Part shown: one piece after another, positions 1 through 5,524 of the stretch
How the letters are laid out: each line of letters opens with the position of its first letter
How positions within the stretch are numbered: position 1 is the stretch's first letter
Origin: Bryobacteraceae bacterium
Lineage (GTDB): Bacteria; Acidobacteriota; Terriglobia; Bryobacterales; Bryobacteraceae
Assembly: GCA_014379815.1 (NCBI GenBank)
Contig: JACMLA010000087.1
Span: forward strand, 1-5,524
Direction: 5' to 3'
DNA: 5,524 nt
Translations under genes and position numbers: made by a program
The notes under the pieces: model-generated
The model's input: only the letters and a program-made list of their open reading frames with translations
What the model was told of the DNA's origin: nothing
Database searches by the model: none

Positions 1-711
1 TGCGGGTGGGCCGCGGCGAAAAGGTGCATCACAGCGGTTCGAGCGTTTCTGCGCTTCCTGATTGCTGACGGCAGATGCGCCGCCGGGCTGGACGCCGCCA
101 TTCCCGCTCTCGCTCATTGGCGGCTATCGACATTGCCGCGGTATTTGCAGCCCGAGGACGTTGAGCGCGTTATTGCATCGTGTGACCCCACCACGCCGGT
201 AGGCACGAGGGACCGCGCGATTCTCCTCCTGCTCGCACGCATGGGTCTTCGTGCGGGCGACATCCTTCGACTTCGTCTGGGCGACATCGACTGGAAGGAG
301 GCCAGCATCCGCGTCGCCGGGAAGGGCCGTCGTCAGGTATCGCTGCCACTGACTCAGGAGATTGGCGATGCGATCATTGCCTATATCAAGGACGGTCGTC
401 CCAAGACCGACTCTGATGCCTTGTTCATCCGATCGCGTGCTCCTTTTCGTGCCTTCGCGAGCCACTGTGCTATCTCAATGATCGTTATCGAAGCGATGCG
501 CCGGGCCGGCGTTACTTGCCCGAGTCGGGGAGCAGCCCATGTGCTCCGGCACTCCGTAGCAAGCTCTATGCTCCGGCAAGGCGCATCGCTACAGGAGATC
601 GCTGGTGTTCTCCGGCACCGTTCGATTGCCACTACGGAGATCTACGCCAAGATAGATGTCATTGCCCTGCGACAGATTGCGCAGCCATGGCCTGAGGTGA
701 AACCATGCTGA
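1..711 (+). CDS. Tyrosine recombinase 1 of the trio (5' end cut by window edge)
   Basis: The reading frame is open from the first base, so the gene begins upstream; 236 residues are visible. By family knowledge the product is a cytoplasmic site-specific recombinase that cuts and rejoins DNA through a tyrosine intermediate. The first 50 or so visible residues look like the end of the N-terminal core-binding (SAM-like) domain. The catalytic domain follows, with Arg84 (GLRAGD), Lys108 (GKGRR), His180 and Arg183 (HVLRHS), His206 (LRHRS) and nucleophile Tyr215 (TTEIYAK). The His-to-Tyr spacing of nine is normal for the family. The stop overlaps the next start by 7 bases (ATGCTGA), indicating translational coupling. 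By position it corresponds to RitA of RIT elements. An ATG-like internal start near 133 is not needed, because the frame remains protein-like upstream of it. Confidence 0.93.
   Translation, partial: CGWAAAKRCITAVRAFLRFLIADGRCAAGLDAAIPALAHWRLSTLPRYLQPEDVERVIASCDPTTPVGTRDRAILLLLARMGLRAGDILRLRLGDIDWKEASIRVAGKGRRQVSLPLTQEIGDAIIAYIKDGRPKTDSDALFIRSRAPFRAFASHCAISMIVIEAMRRAGVTCPSRGAAHVLRHSVASSMLRQGASLQEIAGVLRHRSIATTEIYAKIDVIALRQIAQPWPEVKPC
694..700 (+). promoter_or_regulatory. Ribosome binding site of recombinase 2
   Basis: GAGGTGA lies inside the 3' end of the first recombinase gene and ends four bases before the ATG at 705. It supports that start and coupled translation of genes 1 and 2. Confidence 0.65.
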
Positions 712-1616
712 CCAAGGACGTGCAATCGTATCTCGAGGTACGCCGTGCCATGGGATTCGCCCTCCATTCCGAAGGCACCTTATTGCAGAGTTTTGCGACG
801 TTCTCCGAAGGCGCGGGAAACACCCATGTCTGCACGGAAACAGCAATCGAATGGGCTGGATTGGCACGATCTACAACGACGCGAGCGCGGAGGCTCGGGC
901 AAGTAATTAGATTTGCGCGATACATCCGGGCAGAAGATAAGCGCCATGAAACGCCGCCAGCGGTCTTTGGCTGCGAAAAGGGGCCGCGCCCGACACCATA
1001 CATCTTTTCAAGCGTCGACATCCGGCGTCTCATTCAAGCCGCATCCGAGTTGGGGCGGCGCAATGATTTTCGTGGCCGCACCTACAGCACGTTCTTTGCC
1101 CTTCTGGCGTGTACCGGTCTACGGGTATCAGAAGCGATTCGACTCTGTTTTGACGACATCACCTCGGACGGTTTGATTATCCGCTGTTCAAAGTTCCGCA
1201 AGAGCCGTCTTGTTCCTTTGCATGAAACTGCCCAGGCGGGACTGGAAAGGTATCTCCAGACAAGGCGCTCATTCGCGCCGTTCGAGAACCACGTGTTCGT
1301 TTCTTTGCGCAGGCGCCAGCTACTCGTCGGCGATGCCGAGACCGCCTTCCACCAGTCGATCGAAAAGATCGGCCTGCCACCGGCGCCGGGTAATGCGCGC
1401 CCTACGATCCACTCGTTGCGCCATTCGTTCGCCGTAAGGGCACTTGAAACCTGCCCCGATGGTCGTGATCGAATTACAAAGCACATGCTGGCGCTGTCAA
1501 CGTACCTGGGCCATAGCAAGGTCGCCGATACGTACTGGTATCTGGAGGCGACGCCTTACCTGATGAGGAATATCGCGGACTCTTGCCAGAGCTTTTTCAC
1601 TGGAGGCCGCCCTTGA
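705..1616 (+). CDS. Tyrosine recombinase 2 of the trio
   Basis: A complete 303-residue tyrosine recombinase. Residues 1 to about 95 form the helical core-binding domain, opening with a stretch around 'YLEVRRAMGF' that resembles middle members of RIT trios. Residues from about 100 form the catalytic domain: Arg140 (CTGLRVSE), Lys163 or Lys166 (SKFRKSR), His236 and Arg239 (HSLRHS), His270 (LGHSK) and nucleophile Tyr279 (DTYWYLE), nine residues after the histidine. All catalytic positions are kept, so the enzyme is probably active. The ATG at 705 is preceded by GAGGTGA and overlaps the stop of gene 1; the TGA overlaps the start of gene 3 by four bases. The three genes therefore look like one transcript making three partners for the same recombination reaction. 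By position it corresponds to RitB. The recombinase call is secure; which DNA site it binds cannot be seen. Confidence 0.94.
   Translation: MLTKDVQSYLEVRRAMGFALHSEGTLLQSFATFSEGAGNTHVCTETAIEWAGLARSTTTRARRLGQVIRFARYIRAEDKRHETPPAVFGCEKGPRPTPYIFSSVDIRRLIQAASELGRRNDFRGRTYSTFFALLACTGLRVSEAIRLCFDDITSDGLIIRCSKFRKSRLVPLHETAQAGLERYLQTRRSFAPFENHVFVSLRRRQLLVGDAETAFHQSIEKIGLPPAPGNARPTIHSLRHSFAVRALETCPDGRDRITKHMLALSTYLGHSKVADTYWYLEATPYLMRNIADSCQSFFTGGRP
1602..1606 (+). promoter_or_regulatory. Ribosome binding site deciding a TTG start for recombinase 3
   Basis: GGAGG ends six bases before TTG 1613. The other in-frame candidate, TTG 1583, has no such sequence before it, so this site favours the downstream start. 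Confidence 0.6.
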
Positions 1617-2632
1617 TTCTGCTCGCCCCACACATCGCGGCTTTCCTTCAGCAACGCTTACCCATAGAACGGCGCGCCAGCCCCAACACATGCGATTCCT
1701 ATGCGCACGCCTTCCGCCTTCTGTTTGAATACGCCAGCATTTGCACAAAACGTCCACCCTCGCAACTACAACTGGAGCAATTGGATGCCCCGCTGATCGT
1801 GAACTTCCTGAACCATCTGGAAACAAAGCGCGGCAACGGCGCTGGCTCCAGAAACATCCGGCTCGCGGCCATTAAATCTTTCATGCGCTATATGGAATAT
1901 CGAGCGCCCTCGGCGCTGGAACAGATCCAACGCATTCTGGCCATTCCCGCGAAGAAAGCTGATACTCGGCTTGTCAGGCACCTCACTGCCCAGGAAATGC
2001 AAGCGATTCTGGATGCCCCTAACCCAACTATCCGGGACGGCATCCGTGACCGGGCTATGCTTCATCTTTGTTTTGCGGGTGGACTACGAGTCTCTGAGTT
2101 GGTGGGACTTCGAATGGAGGATGTTGTGCTTCAACCGCAAGCCAGTGTTCTGGTCCACGGAAAGGGTAGAAAGGAGCGTTGTCTGCCGTTGTGGAAAGAA
2201 ACGGCATCCGCTGTCCGTGCCTGGCTATCCGTGCGGGGTACAGTGCGTGTTCCAGACCTATTCCTCAATGCTCGCAATGACGTTATGACTCGTGCCGGTT
2301 TCGAATACATCCTCCGCAAGCACGTCCATACCGCTGAAACTCGTTGTCCTACACTTTCATCCAAACGAGTTTCTCCGCATGTGCTGAGACACACCTGTGC
2401 CCTAACCATTCTGCAAGCTACTAAGGATCTCCGGAAGGTATCTCTATGGCTCGGGCATTCCAGTATGCAAACAACAGAGATTTACACCCGCGCCGACCCG
2501 AGCGTGAAGCTCGAAGCTCTGGAATCGGTGATTGCCCCGAAGCTGCGCACCGGCCGCTTCAAGGCAACGGACAAGCTAATCGACCTGCTGAAGTCTGCCG
2601 TTATTATGCGGAGTGAAAAGCCTGCGAGATGA
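1613..2632 (+). CDS. Tyrosine recombinase 3 of the trio
   Basis: A complete tyrosine recombinase of 339 residues, the usual XerC/XerD-like layout with a longer C-terminal tail. I chose TTG 1613 because GGAGG sits six bases upstream and the TTG overlaps the preceding TGA (TTGA), a classic coupled start. TTG 1583 in the same frame would add ten residues. The core-binding domain covers about residues 5-105, with the 'TCDSYAHAFRLLFEYA' type of helix. The catalytic domain follows: Arg159 (GGLRVSE), Lys184 (GKGRKER), His256 and Arg259 (HVLRHT), His282 (LGHSS) and nucleophile Tyr291 (TTEIYTR). After Tyr291 come about 48 residues rich in Lys and Arg. The last codons contain one copy of the terminal motif (2604-2614), so the gene runs into the element end. 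By position it corresponds to RitC. Confidence 0.94.
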   Translation: MILLAPHIAAFLQQRLPIERRASPNTCDSYAHAFRLLFEYASICTKRPPSQLQLEQLDAPLIVNFLNHLETKRGNGAGSRNIRLAAIKSFMRYMEYRAPSALEQIQRILAIPAKKADTRLVRHLTAQEMQAILDAPNPTIRDGIRDRAMLHLCFAGGLRVSELVGLRMEDVVLQPQASVLVHGKGRKERCLPLWKETASAVRAWLSVRGTVRVPDLFLNARNDVMTRAGFEYILRKHVHTAETRCPTLSSKRVSPHVLRHTCALTILQATKDLRKVSLWLGHSSMQTTEIYTRADPSVKLEALESVIAPKLRTGRFKATDKLIDLLKSAVIMRSEKPAR

Positions 2633-2687
2633 CAGCGGGCTGTGCCCAGTAATCGCGGAGTCCGCATAAAAATGGACTCCGCATTAA
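2604..2687. repeat. Cluster of three TTATGCGGA(G/C)T motifs, probable right terminus of the trio element
   Basis: Copy 1 is TTATGCGGAGT at 2604-2614, within the third recombinase gene. Copies 2 (2659-2669) and 3 (2676-2686) lie in the opposite orientation; their complements, TTATGCGGACT and TAATGCGGAGT, each match copy 1 at 10 of 11 bases. Copies 2 and 3 are direct repeats of each other, starting 17 bases apart. In addition GCGGAGTCC (2655-2663) and GGACTCCGC (2674-2682) form a perfect 9-base inverted repeat around a 10-base AT-rich centre. Tyrosine recombinases bind paired inverted arms around a short spacer, and RIT elements end in inverted repeats, so this is plausibly the recombination end. 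The matching left end lies outside the window. Confidence 0.65.
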
Positions 2688-2839
2688 ACACGCCATTCTC
2701 CGACTGGGGCAACATCCTCTTCAACACGACCATCGCGACAGCTATTGCGGATCGGCTGGTCGAGAACTCAGAGATCTTCCTGCTCGGCGGCGACAGCCTC
2801 CGCAAGGCGAACAGCAACTCTGCTCCGCCCGAAGAGTAG
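2687..2839 (+). pseudogene. istB: C-terminal remnant of an IS21-family IstB ATPase
   Basis: The frame ending in TAG at 2837-2839 encodes about 50 residues that begin 'NTPFSDWGNIL' and contain 'AIADRLVENSEIF' and 'GGDSLRK'. That order, an N-x-P-F-x-x-W motif, then an A-x-x-D-R-L helix with the acidic hydrophobic strand after it, then G-D-S-x-R, matches the C-terminus of IstB, the AAA+ helper ATPase of IS21 transposition. The Walker A and B part, about 200 residues upstream, is missing. IstB-like residues start at about 2687, immediately after the terminal motif cluster, so the trio element probably separates this piece from the rest or replaced it. A GTG at 2642 could open a 65-residue ORF in this frame, but its first residues come from the repeat cluster, so a functional protein is unlikely. 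Confidence 0.7.
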
Positions 2840-2878
2840 CCGCCCCGGCCCCCGATCATGCGCCGCTCTGTGCGATAG

Positions 2879-2900
2879 CCCGGCGGAGGAGTCCGCCGGG
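2879..2900. other. Perfect 9-bp GC-rich hairpin
   Basis: CCCGGCGGA (2879-2887) pairs fully with TCCGCCGGG (2892-2900) across a four-base loop. It lies 40 bases after the IstB remnant. No T run follows on either strand, so it may be a processing or stabilising stem, or the first half of a double terminator, rather than a simple intrinsic terminator. Confidence 0.45.
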
Positions 2901-2927
2901 TGAACCCCTCAACGGCGCTGCCAATGG

Positions 2928-2954
2928 ACGGAGAGCCTTTCCGGCTCTCCGTTT
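2928..2954 (+). terminator. Intrinsic terminator-like hairpin
   Basis: ACGGAGAGCC (2928-2937) pairs perfectly with GGCTCTCCGT (2943-2952) around the loop TTTCC, and three T's (2952-2954) follow on the plus strand. It could end plus-strand transcription coming from the recombinase trio or the old insertion sequence. The T run is short, so termination strength is uncertain. Confidence 0.55.
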
Positions 2955-2966
2955 CTGGTTCCTTCC

Positions 2967-3188
2967 ATGTTCAACTTCAGCGCCAATCATCTGCTCCTGC
3001 TCTCGCGGACGGAGTATCCGTCGTGCGTGGTGTACCTGTTGCGGGACCTCGACACGCAGCGCGTTTACCGACTTCATGACTTTACCAAAGCCCTGCTCAT
3101 CCAGCCCGATGTGGCCTACTGAGTAGCGGGCAAGGTCAACAGCGCCGACAAACTCTACCTCGTGATCGAATCGGTCCGGCCGGACACC
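2967..3188 (+). pseudogene. Unrecognised coding-like remnant with in-frame TGA
   Basis: From ATG 2967 the frame encodes 51 residues ending at TGA 3120-3122, then remains open and protein-like to about 3188 ('KVNSADKLYLVIESVRP'). Third codon positions are mostly G or C, as expected for coding sequence in this DNA, on both sides of the stop. This suggests one decayed gene with a nonsense change rather than two genes. The visible residues are rich in Leu, Val and Tyr with no motif I recognise. There is no clear ribosome binding site, and a terminator-like hairpin ends 12 bases upstream. An antisense frame is also open here, so the call is tentative. Confidence 0.3.
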
Positions 3189-3595
3189 AGACACACGCGA
3201 TCCTCCACGGTTCCTGCTCCTGGTGACGGCGCGGGAGGGTCACCTATCGGCTGAATCGGAAGATGTTCCCGTCTGAACTGGACCAGTGTCCCCACGCGCC
3301 TCCGTTCACGGCGTCAACGTCGTCGTGTGTCCCCACAATGAAGTCGGGACACGCGCTGGCGTCAAAACCGGGGAAACTGCTGTCGTTCTATTCCGGGCCT
3401 AACAACAGCGACGGCGACGACAGAACTTGGTCAGGTGTGACGACTACTCGTCATTGATCTGATTGGGGAAGAGTTGCCGACCACGCTGGCGCAAACGAAA
3501 TCGTCGACAGCCGGAGCGTGCTCCACGTTCCACTGCAGGCACAAGGACGAGGGTAGGTTTGCACAAGCGTTCACATCACCTCGGCTGGTGGAGGC
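3189..3595. other. Gene-poor stretch, probably mobile-element debris
   Basis: All plus-strand frames here are short or start without a ribosome binding site, and I recognise none of their products. The only structure seen is a perfect 10-base direct repeat, GTGTCCCCAC at 3286-3295 and 3327-3336, with a partial inverted copy GGGACAC at 3346-3352. IS21-type ends are known to carry repeated binding motifs, so this could be an old element end, but the distance from the IstB remnant (about 450 bases) makes that weak. Confidence 0.4.
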
Positions 3596-4151
3596 TTACG
3601 GAGATCTGCTACCAAACCTTTGGAGTGCAACTTGGTAATAGGCTCCGTCCTTCCATCTACTGAAGTCCGGGATGAAGTATTCTCGGATTTCACGGGCGGT
3701 ATCCTTTCCGGCGTCAGCGTCGAAGCATTTCCACGCGCGCAGCTTGTCAAACCGTTGTGTCGCAAATACGTCGGGCAACGATCGTGCGGGCGGAAGGTGC
3801 TCGGGTGCGACGATGGATACGCTTATAGGCGTCGCCATCTCCGGCTGTTCGCCCCAGCCCTCGCTTATCGCCTTTAGTCCCGTGAGAGCCGCTTCGTAGA
3901 GCGAATCTGCTACCGCCTCGGCGTTGTGCTTGGCCGCCGTGACCAAGTTGGCCAAAATGTCAATGCGCTGAAGTTGCCACCGACGAGTGAGAGCATGCAG
4001 CACATCGTCCGCACGGGGTTCAATGAATGCGAGTCGCTGAACGCAGGCCTCCTCTGAGCTGAACCGATCCGATTCGTAATTCTCTGCGGTCTACGAGCGG
4101 GAGTTGTTGTCCGAGATCCGGGCACAACGCCTTTAGGTCTTCAGCATTCAC
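3596..4151 (-). pseudogene. Unrecognised gene broken by a one-base frameshift
   Basis: On the minus strand a GTG at 4151, preceded by GAGAGGA with seven bases between, starts 'MNAEDLKALCPDLGQQLPLVDR'. That frame ends at a stop at 4020-4022. A second frame, open from just after a TAG at 4091-4093, continues to TAA at 3596-3598 and reads 'ENYESDRFSSEEACVQRL' onward, with helical, charged, protein-like sequence throughout. Skipping one base near 4085-4095 joins the two into 184 residues. The second frame alone has no good start before GTG 4003, which would lose about 30 protein-like residues. The C-terminal part has an aromatic patch, 'YFIPDFSRWKDGAYYQ'. No signal peptide or membrane segment is visible and I do not recognise the family. 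It could be a true pseudogene, a sequencing error or, less likely, programmed frameshifting. Confidence 0.6.
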
Positions 4152-4354
4152 AGCGCTATCCTCTCAAACAAACAGGGAGGGGAATAGAATTCGTCAGCGT
4201 CCCGCCGACCAAGGGACAAATCCAAGTACAACTCGACGTCCGGCTGCGGGCGACATCAATGCAGAGAAAAGATGCTTTCAAAAGCTAGTCTGGAGACCAG
4301 TTCCGCTAGTGCGCACGTTCGTGCCGTTACTACCGGCGGTCCACAAGAGCCCCT
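4152..4354. other. Intergenic stretch between response regulator and frameshifted gene
   Basis: About 200 bases follow the response regulator stop and precede GTG 4151 on the minus strand. Besides the ribosome binding site at 4159-4165, I see no convincing promoter, terminator or gene here. It may hold the promoter of the frameshifted gene, or that gene may be read through from the kinase operon. Confidence 0.4.
4159..4165 (-). promoter_or_regulatory. Ribosome binding site of the frameshifted gene
   Basis: On the minus strand GAGAGGA precedes GTG 4151 by seven bases. It is the main reason to place the original start there and not at the internal GTG 4003. Confidence 0.5.
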
Positions 4355-4747
4355 CTATCGCGTCAACTTCCGGACGAGTGCTCCCAGACGCATGAACTCA
4401 TCGAAGTCAGAGGGCTTCCGTAAGTATTCGGTAACGCCGAGCCGGGCCGCGGTCTGCCTGTCGGCTGGCGAGTTTGAAGATGTGACGATCACGACTGGAA
4501 CGTGGCCACAGACGAGGCTCTGCTTCATCCGCTCAAGCAGCACATGCCCGTTTTTCTTCGGCAGGTTCAAATCAAGAAGTACGATATCGGGGCAAGAAAT
4601 TTCCCCAGCATCAATTCGCTCGATGTAACGGAGCATCTGCTCGCCATCGGTGTGCACGATGAGCTTGCTGTCGAGTTTTTCAAACTGTAATGCCTCTTGA
4701 ATGAGCAGCACGTCGCCGGCATTGTCCTCCGCGATAAGGATGTGCAC
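4355..4747 (-). CDS. Single-domain response regulator, Rcp1-like
   Basis: A 130-residue CheY-fold receiver with no output domain. From GTG 4747 the protein starts 'VHILIAEDNAGDVLLIQEAL'. Acidic pocket residues are Glu7 and Asp8, the phosphoacceptor is Asp59 (LLDLNLP), the switch Thr is Thr89 (VIVTSS) and the conserved Lys is Lys111 (LRKPSDF). The 'AEDNxGD' opening and 'DLNLPxxNG' are typical of the Rcp1 group, which take phosphate from phytochrome-like kinases. The start is uncertain: no good ribosome binding site precedes GTG 4747, and the frame stays open far back into the kinase gene, though those residues are low-complexity shadow sequence. An upstream start within the kinase end is possible. 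The gene begins 16 bases after the kinase stop, which implies one operon and a cognate pair. Output is presumably through protein contact rather than DNA binding. Confidence 0.93.
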   Translation of the reverse strand: MHILIAEDNAGDVLLIQEALQFEKLDSKLIVHTDGEQMLRYIERIDAGEISCPDIVLLDLNLPKKNGHVLLERMKQSLVCGHVPVVIVTSSNSPADRQTAARLGVTEYLRKPSDFDEFMRLGALVRKLTR

Positions 4748-4763
4748 GGGTCGTTTGTGGGTC

Positions 4764-5524
4764 TCAAAGGTCTCCTCGGGGGAGGGTGAAATAGAAGGCG
4801 GAACCGTGACCTTCACCTTCGGATTCGACCCAGATACGGCCACCGTAACGCTTGACGATCTTCTGGCAGATGGCGAGACCGATCCCCGTGCCCTGGTAGC
4901 GGCTGTTGTTGTGCAGCCGCTTAAAGACGCCAAAAATCTGCTCTCTATACTCCGGGTCAATTCCGATGCCGTTGTCGCGTACACAAAGCCTCCAGAAGTT
5001 TTTCTCCGGTTCTGCTGATACCTGAATTTGGGGGGGTACGTCACTGCGGTACTTAAGCGCGTTGCCGATGAGGTTCTGAAACAGCTGGAGCAGGTGCACC
5101 TCTTGCACGAGGACAGCAGGCAGGGGCACAGCTTGAACGTCTGCGTCCGCTTCCGCAATGGCGCTCCGCAGATTCGATAGCGCTGCTTGGAGAACGTCTG
5201 AGGCCCGCACCGGGTTCACGTCCTCATTTTTTACCGTGACCACCTGAATGTATGCGAGCAGATCTTCGAGAAGCGCCTCCATGCGTCTGGCTCCCTGCGT
5301 CGCAAAGCCGAGATACTGTCGGGCCGTGACGTCAAGCTGATCCCGGTATCTCGTATTAAGCATCTGGCTGTAGATGCTCACCATGCGTAAAGGTTCTTGG
5401 AGGTCATGGCTCGCTGAGAATGCGAACTGCTCAAGGTCTTCGTTTGCTCGTCGAAGCTCAGCATTCGAGCGAGCAAGCGCCTCGCGCGCTTCCTGCTGGG
5501 CGGAGATGTCGGTGTTCGTGCCAA
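4764..5524 (-). CDS. PAS-linked sensor histidine kinase (N-terminus cut by window edge)
   Basis: The frame is open to the right edge, giving 253 visible residues. The first, 'GTNTDISAQQEAREAL', looks like the end of a PAS domain and its coiled-coil linker, so a sensory region lies outside. The dimerisation and phosphotransfer domain has His39 in 'SASHDLQEPLRM' (His codon 5406-5408). The ATPase domain follows: N box Asn150 and Asn154 (LFQNLIGNALKY), G1 box from Asp183 (DNGIGID), F box about 197-200 (FGVFKRLH) and G2 box about 211-216 (GTGIGLA). It ends in 'FYFTLP', standard for the family. All catalytic motifs are intact. The 'HDLQEPLR' type is shared with phytochrome-like kinases, which agrees with the Rcp1-like regulator encoded just downstream. 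It should autophosphorylate on His39 and pass phosphate to that partner. An internal ATG at 5384 would remove the catalytic His and is not the start. Confidence 0.95.
   Translation of the reverse strand, partial: GTNTDISAQQEAREALARSNAELRRANEDLEQFAFSASHDLQEPLRMVSIYSQMLNTRYRDQLDVTARQYLGFATQGARRMEALLEDLLAYIQVVTVKNEDVNPVRASDVLQAALSNLRSAIAEADADVQAVPLPAVLVQEVHLLQLFQNLIGNALKYRSDVPPQIQVSAEPEKNFWRLCVRDNGIGIDPEYREQIFGVFKRLHNNSRYQGTGIGLAICQKIVKRYGGRIWVESEGEGHGSAFYFTLPRGDL

Larger units (their letters stand above)
1..2687 (+). mobile_element. Right-hand part of a three-recombinase (RIT-like) mobile element
   Basis: Three distinct tyrosine recombinase genes are packed head to tail with overlapping ends and nothing between them. 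A cluster of short inverted and direct motif copies begins inside the third gene and ends at about 2687. Three overlapping, co-oriented recombinases with no cargo are the hallmark of recombinase-in-trio (RIT) elements, whose copies end in inverted repeats. The left end and the start of the first recombinase lie outside the window, so the left boundary is simply the window edge. The right boundary is inferred from where the motif cluster stops and IstB-like coding sequence starts. A looser alternative is a tandem integrase array from another element type. Confidence 0.75.

Noticed and set aside
1583..1612. Earlier TTG start for recombinase 3
   Set aside because: No ribosome binding site before it, whereas GGAGG precedes TTG 1613 at good spacing.
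2888..2896. GGAGTCCGC inside the first hairpin, identical to 2657-2665 in the motif cluster
   Set aside because: The match is nine GC-rich bases within a self-complementary stem and lacks the TTAT flank of the motif, so chance is the simplest reading.
2856..3194. Open 112-residue frame on the minus strand with a GTG start
   Set aside because: It runs through both perfect hairpins, has no ribosome binding site I can see, and its codon positions look less coding-like than the opposite strand. It is most likely an antisense shadow, though not excluded.
3620..3899. Two overlapping plus-strand open frames
   Set aside because: They are antisense to the protein-like minus-strand gene and show Arg/Ser/Cys-rich shadow composition without ribosome binding sites.
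4152..4354. Possible minus-strand promoter with TTGGTC and TTCTAT boxes
   Set aside because: Each hexamer matches the consensus at only about half the positions, not better than chance.
4567..4767. TTG start at 4767 overlapping the kinase stop
   Set aside because: It is in a different frame from the response regulator and gives an Arg/Ser-rich shadow protein.
4701..5018. Plus-strand open frame across the kinase gene
   Set aside because: It lies antisense to the conserved kinase ATPase motifs, which are clearly in the minus-strand frame.
1..5524. CRISPR array, tRNA, rRNA or integron attachment site
   Set aside because: No regularly spaced repeats, no tRNA cloverleaf or rRNA sequence, and the recombinases lack the features of an integron integrase with attC cassettes.

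Overview
The window looks like accessory DNA from a GC-rich Gram-negative, probably soil or environmental, bacterium. The only host-type genes are a sensor histidine kinase and a single-domain response regulator of a kind common in Acidobacteriota, Cyanobacteria and Proteobacteria. Nothing here fixes the phylum.

Bases 1-2687 are the right-hand part of a mobile element. Three different tyrosine recombinases lie head to tail on the plus strand, their ends overlapping by 4-7 bases. The first is cut by the window edge. All three keep the full R, K, HxxR, H, Y catalytic set. This is the layout of the 'recombinase in trio' (RIT) elements. A cluster of three TTATGCGGA(G/C)T-like motifs in both orientations (2604-2687) starts inside the last codons of the third recombinase and probably marks the right terminus. 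Directly after it comes the C-terminal end of an IS21-type IstB ATPase (about 2687-2839) with no upstream part, as if the trio had landed in, or beside, an older insertion sequence.

Bases 2840-3595 are mostly non-coding or decayed. They hold two strong hairpins, the second terminator-like, a coding-looking remnant broken by an in-frame TGA, and about 400 bases with only a short repeated motif.

Bases 3596-4151 on the minus strand carry an unrecognised gene that reads well only if one base is skipped near 4085-4095. It is probably a recent pseudogene or contains a sequencing error.

Bases 4355-5524 on the minus strand are the host-type signalling pair. A PAS-linked histidine kinase, cut by the right edge, is followed after 16 bases by an Rcp1-like single-domain response regulator. 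The two probably form one operon and one phosphorelay. Apart from the trio and its end structure, I see no sign of a new defence, metabolic or RNA system.
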